DNA from: Clostridia bacterium
GTDB taxonomy: Bacteria > Bacillota > DTU025
Assembly: GCA_034926675.1 (NCBI GenBank)
Contig: JAYFQW010000031.1
Location: 1-33,527 of the forward strand
Reading direction: 5' to 3'
DNA length: 33,527 bases
The notes under the pieces are model-generated. The model saw only the letters and a program-made list of their open reading frames with translations, was not told the DNA's origin and ran no database searches. Position numbers and translations under genes: made by a program. Shown here one piece after another: positions 31,725-33,527 of this stretch. Numbering within the stretch: position 1 is the first letter of the stretch; each line of letters opens with the position of its first letter.

Positions 31725-32996
31725 ATGGCCAGAACCGTGGCGGTGGTAGGCGGCGGATGGGCGGGATGCGCCGCAGCCGTCGCGGCGGCGCAGGCGGGCG
31801 CGGAAGTCATCCTGATCGAGAGGACCAACCTCCTGTTAGGAACGGGCCTTGTAGGAGGCATAATGAACAACAACGGGAGGTTCACAGCCGCCAGGGAGCT
31901 ATCCGCGATGGGCGGAGGCTACCTCTTTGATGTGATCGATCAGGTCACGATCCACAGGCGGGTGGACTTCCCTGGCCACAACCACGCCAGCCTCTACGAT
32001 GTGACCCGCGTCGAATCCGAGGTTAGGACTGCTCTGTCCGATCTCAATATCCACATCATGCTCGAGTCGCGAGCTGTTGATGTGGCCATGGATGGGCCTA
32101 AGATCAAGTGCATCGTGCTGGCGGATGGCGACCGAGTCCCGGCCGATGCGTTCGTGGAGGCCACTGGAACCGCCGGCCCTCAGGGAAACTGCGTTCGAGT
32201 AAGCGGCGGGTGCGTGATGTGCATACTCCGCTGCCCCACTTTCGGGCCCAGAGTGAGCGTAGCCAGCAAGGCCGGGGTGTCCGAGGTATCAGGAAGCCTG
32301 TTTGAGGCTGTGAGCGGCTCTTGCAAACTGCAGAAGAAATCGCTCTCGGCGTGGCTAGTTCGGCAGCTCGAAGAACGCGGAGTGCTCGTAATACCCGTCC
32401 CTCGGTACGTAATACGGACAGACAAGACCACACGCAAGGCGTGTCAGCAGTATGCGCTTCCCGAATACTACGAGAATATCATCCTCCTGGATACCGGGCA
32501 CGCGAAGCTCATGGCGCCGTTCTTCCCACTCGAGCAGCTCCGACTGATCCCAGGGTTCGAATCCGCCCTTTTCGACGATCCCTACGCAGGCGGACGAGGA
32601 AACTCCGTGCGATACACGGTGATCACCCCTCACGACTGCGCCCTCAAGGCAACAGGGGTGGATAACCTGTTCTGCGCAGGTGAGAAAGTGGGCCTCCTGG
32701 TGGGACACACGGAGGCGATATGCACCGGAACCCTCGCCGGGCACAACGCTGTGCGACGTGCTGCAGGGCGTGAGCTTTTGGCGCTTCCCACATCCCTCGC
32801 ATGCGGCGACATAATCGCCTTCATAGATGAATCGTTGAAGACGCCAGCCGGGTTCGGCGATAAGTACACATTCGCCGGAGGGGTCTACTTCAACCGTATG
32901 TACGAAAACGGCCTATACACCACGGATCTCCGCCGAATCAGCGACAGGGTGCGCGCTGCAGGAATGGAGGGCGTGTTCCAGCAGAAGATCACATAG
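31725..32996 (+). CDS. FAD-dependent oxidoreductase with CxxCxxxC cluster
   Basis: 423 residues. The N-terminus is a Rossmann FAD-binding motif (VAVVGGGWAGCAAAVAAAQA ... VILIERTN), followed by GTGLVGGIMNN. The region near the C-terminus, DNLFCAGEKVGLLVGHTEA then GTLAGHNAVRRAAG, resembles TrmFO/GidA-like flavoproteins, in which it closes the FAD site. Three cysteines at 163, 166 and 170 (CVMCILRC) could bind a metal or iron-sulfur cluster or act in redox. I recognise the fold but not the substrate. It starts ATG with AGGAGG about nine bases upstream, 38 bp after dpaA on the same strand, so it may be co-expressed during sporulation; that is inference. Confidence 0.8.
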   Translation: MARTVAVVGGGWAGCAAAVAAAQAGAEVILIERTNLLLGTGLVGGIMNNNGRFTAARELSAMGGGYLFDVIDQVTIHRRVDFPGHNHASLYDVTRVESEVRTALSDLNIHIMLESRAVDVAMDGPKIKCIVLADGDRVPADAFVEATGTAGPQGNCVRVSGGCVMCILRCPTFGPRVSVASKAGVSEVSGSLFEAVSGSCKLQKKSLSAWLVRQLEERGVLVIPVPRYVIRTDKTTRKACQQYALPEYYENIILLDTGHAKLMAPFFPLEQLRLIPGFESALFDDPYAGGRGNSVRYTVITPHDCALKATGVDNLFCAGEKVGLLVGHTEAICTGTLAGHNAVRRAAGRELLALPTSLACGDIIAFIDESLKTPAGFGDKYTFAGGVYFNRMYENGLYTTDLRRISDRVRAAGMEGVFQQKIT

Positions 32997-33043
32997 GGCG
33001 CGGCGCCAAGATATTCGACACCCACGAGGCCGCAGTCGCCAGC

Positions 33044-33319
33044 TCCAGGGACGAGTAGGTGAGCTGCGAATCTGTCTGCATTCAGCTCGTCAGGCTGCCT
33101 ATCGGAGAACTGCACGGCCGTGCACACTCGGCCAGTCATTCCCTCACTGAATCTCAAGTGGTGCAGCTCATGTGCAGCTGTGAAGAACTGATGTCCTAGC
33201 GTCCTACCGCTGTTCAGCACTATGAGAACGGAGTCGCCCTTACGTGCGAACAGCCCCGATGCCCTGGAACCCATATTCAGCACCCTCGGGCCTTGAATCG
33301 CTTGGTTTTCAGAGGAAAC
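33044..33319 (-). pseudogene. ImmA/IrrE-type metallopeptidase fragment
   Basis: This stretch encodes the core of an ImmA/IrrE zinc peptidase: SVLIVLNSGRTLGHQFFTAA, the zinc motif HELHH, and DELNADRFAAHLLVPG, which carries the third ligand and the usual end of the domain core. The N-terminal portion is not in frame with anything convincing, and after HLLVPG the frame runs antisense into the end of the FAD gene with no family character. ImmA-like proteins cleave repressors in mobile elements, and this looks like a truncated remnant of one. The gene may have continued beyond the deletion points. Confidence 0.7.
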
Positions 33320-33527
33320 GGTTTTCTTGCGGAATTGTGATGTAGACCGCCGGCGATACTCCCAGAGCCCGGAACATCTTATCCGGGAACAGTTTTGATT
33401 CAGAAAGCAGCCGACTGCCATCAGGAAGCTGAACAACGATGACAGCATCAAACGAATCCAATATCATCCGTGCTGTAGGCCGTTTTGTTGTCCTCTTGCC
33501 CGGGATTGGCAACTCCTCGTTAGTAGC
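33309..33527 (-). pseudogene. Partial ORF, possible C-terminus of an IS1634-like transposase
   Basis: An open frame runs from the window edge to a stop at 33309. Its product includes TKRPTARMILDSFDAVIVV and ends with FRALGVSPAVYITIPQE. The R/K-P-T-A-R segment followed by a hydrophobic strand and a late L-G-x-x-x-x-x-Y resembles the C-terminal tail of IS4/IS1634-family transposases. The match is from memory and short, so the call is tentative. The rest of the gene, if present, lies outside the window. It overlaps the ImmA fragment by a few bases in another frame. Confidence 0.35.

Overview
The window looks like a chromosomal segment of a GC-rich, endospore-forming member of the Bacillota (Clostridia or Limnochordia-like). 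Genes for SpoVT (stage V sporulation regulator) and dipicolinate synthase subunit A indicate sporulation. GTG and TTG starts preceded by strong GGAGG-type ribosome binding sites are common. Other pointers are the short 'Thermotoga-type' adenosylhomocysteinase, FolE2 and the dnaE-pfkA arrangement. I cannot name a genus.

Left part (1-5100): a PAS/HD-GYP c-di-GMP phosphodiesterase on the + strand, then a minus-strand operon under a GntR/UTRA repressor. In that operon the nucleoside phosphorylase and the following amidohydrolase both look internally deleted, while a YczE-like membrane protein and a 40-residue signal-peptide-like ORF remain open. Upstream lies about 850 bp without a convincing gene. 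It holds four 19-bp palindromes arranged as two equally spaced pairs around a rough dyad. A tRNA-Leu(CAA) gene follows.

Central core (5100-17100): spoVT, pfkA, a small DUF2007-like protein and dnaE, all on the minus strand. The dnaE reading frame is interrupted by a TGA after 16 codons. Then come a COG2309-type aminopeptidase and, divergent from it, mgtE with a strong promoter and a roughly 190-nt structured leader. A lipoprotein with a fibronectin-type domain, a membrane GGDEF/EAL protein and a tRNA-Gln/tRNA-Glu pair complete the region. The tRNA pair has its own promoter and terminator.

Right part (17100-28000): a compact minus-strand run reading folE2, ABC-F ATPase, tldD, tldE, aminotransferase, mtnP-like phosphorylase, ahcY, mtaD and a carbohydrate-binding-domain protein. 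The last three metabolic genes form an S-adenosylmethionine by-product recycling module. The phosphorylase has Asn/Ala where adenine-specific enzymes have Asp/Asp, so the module probably deaminates first and then splits inosyl compounds.

Right end (28200-33527): on the + strand, a nucleotidyltransferase fused to a degenerate phosphomannomutase-like domain, then dpaA with a stem-loop covering its ribosome binding site, then a FAD-dependent oxidoreductase with a CxxCxxxC cluster. The window ends in minus-strand debris: an ImmA/IrrE metallopeptidase fragment and a possible transposase C-terminus. Functional calls rest on recognised motifs and remembered family sequences; no database search was possible.
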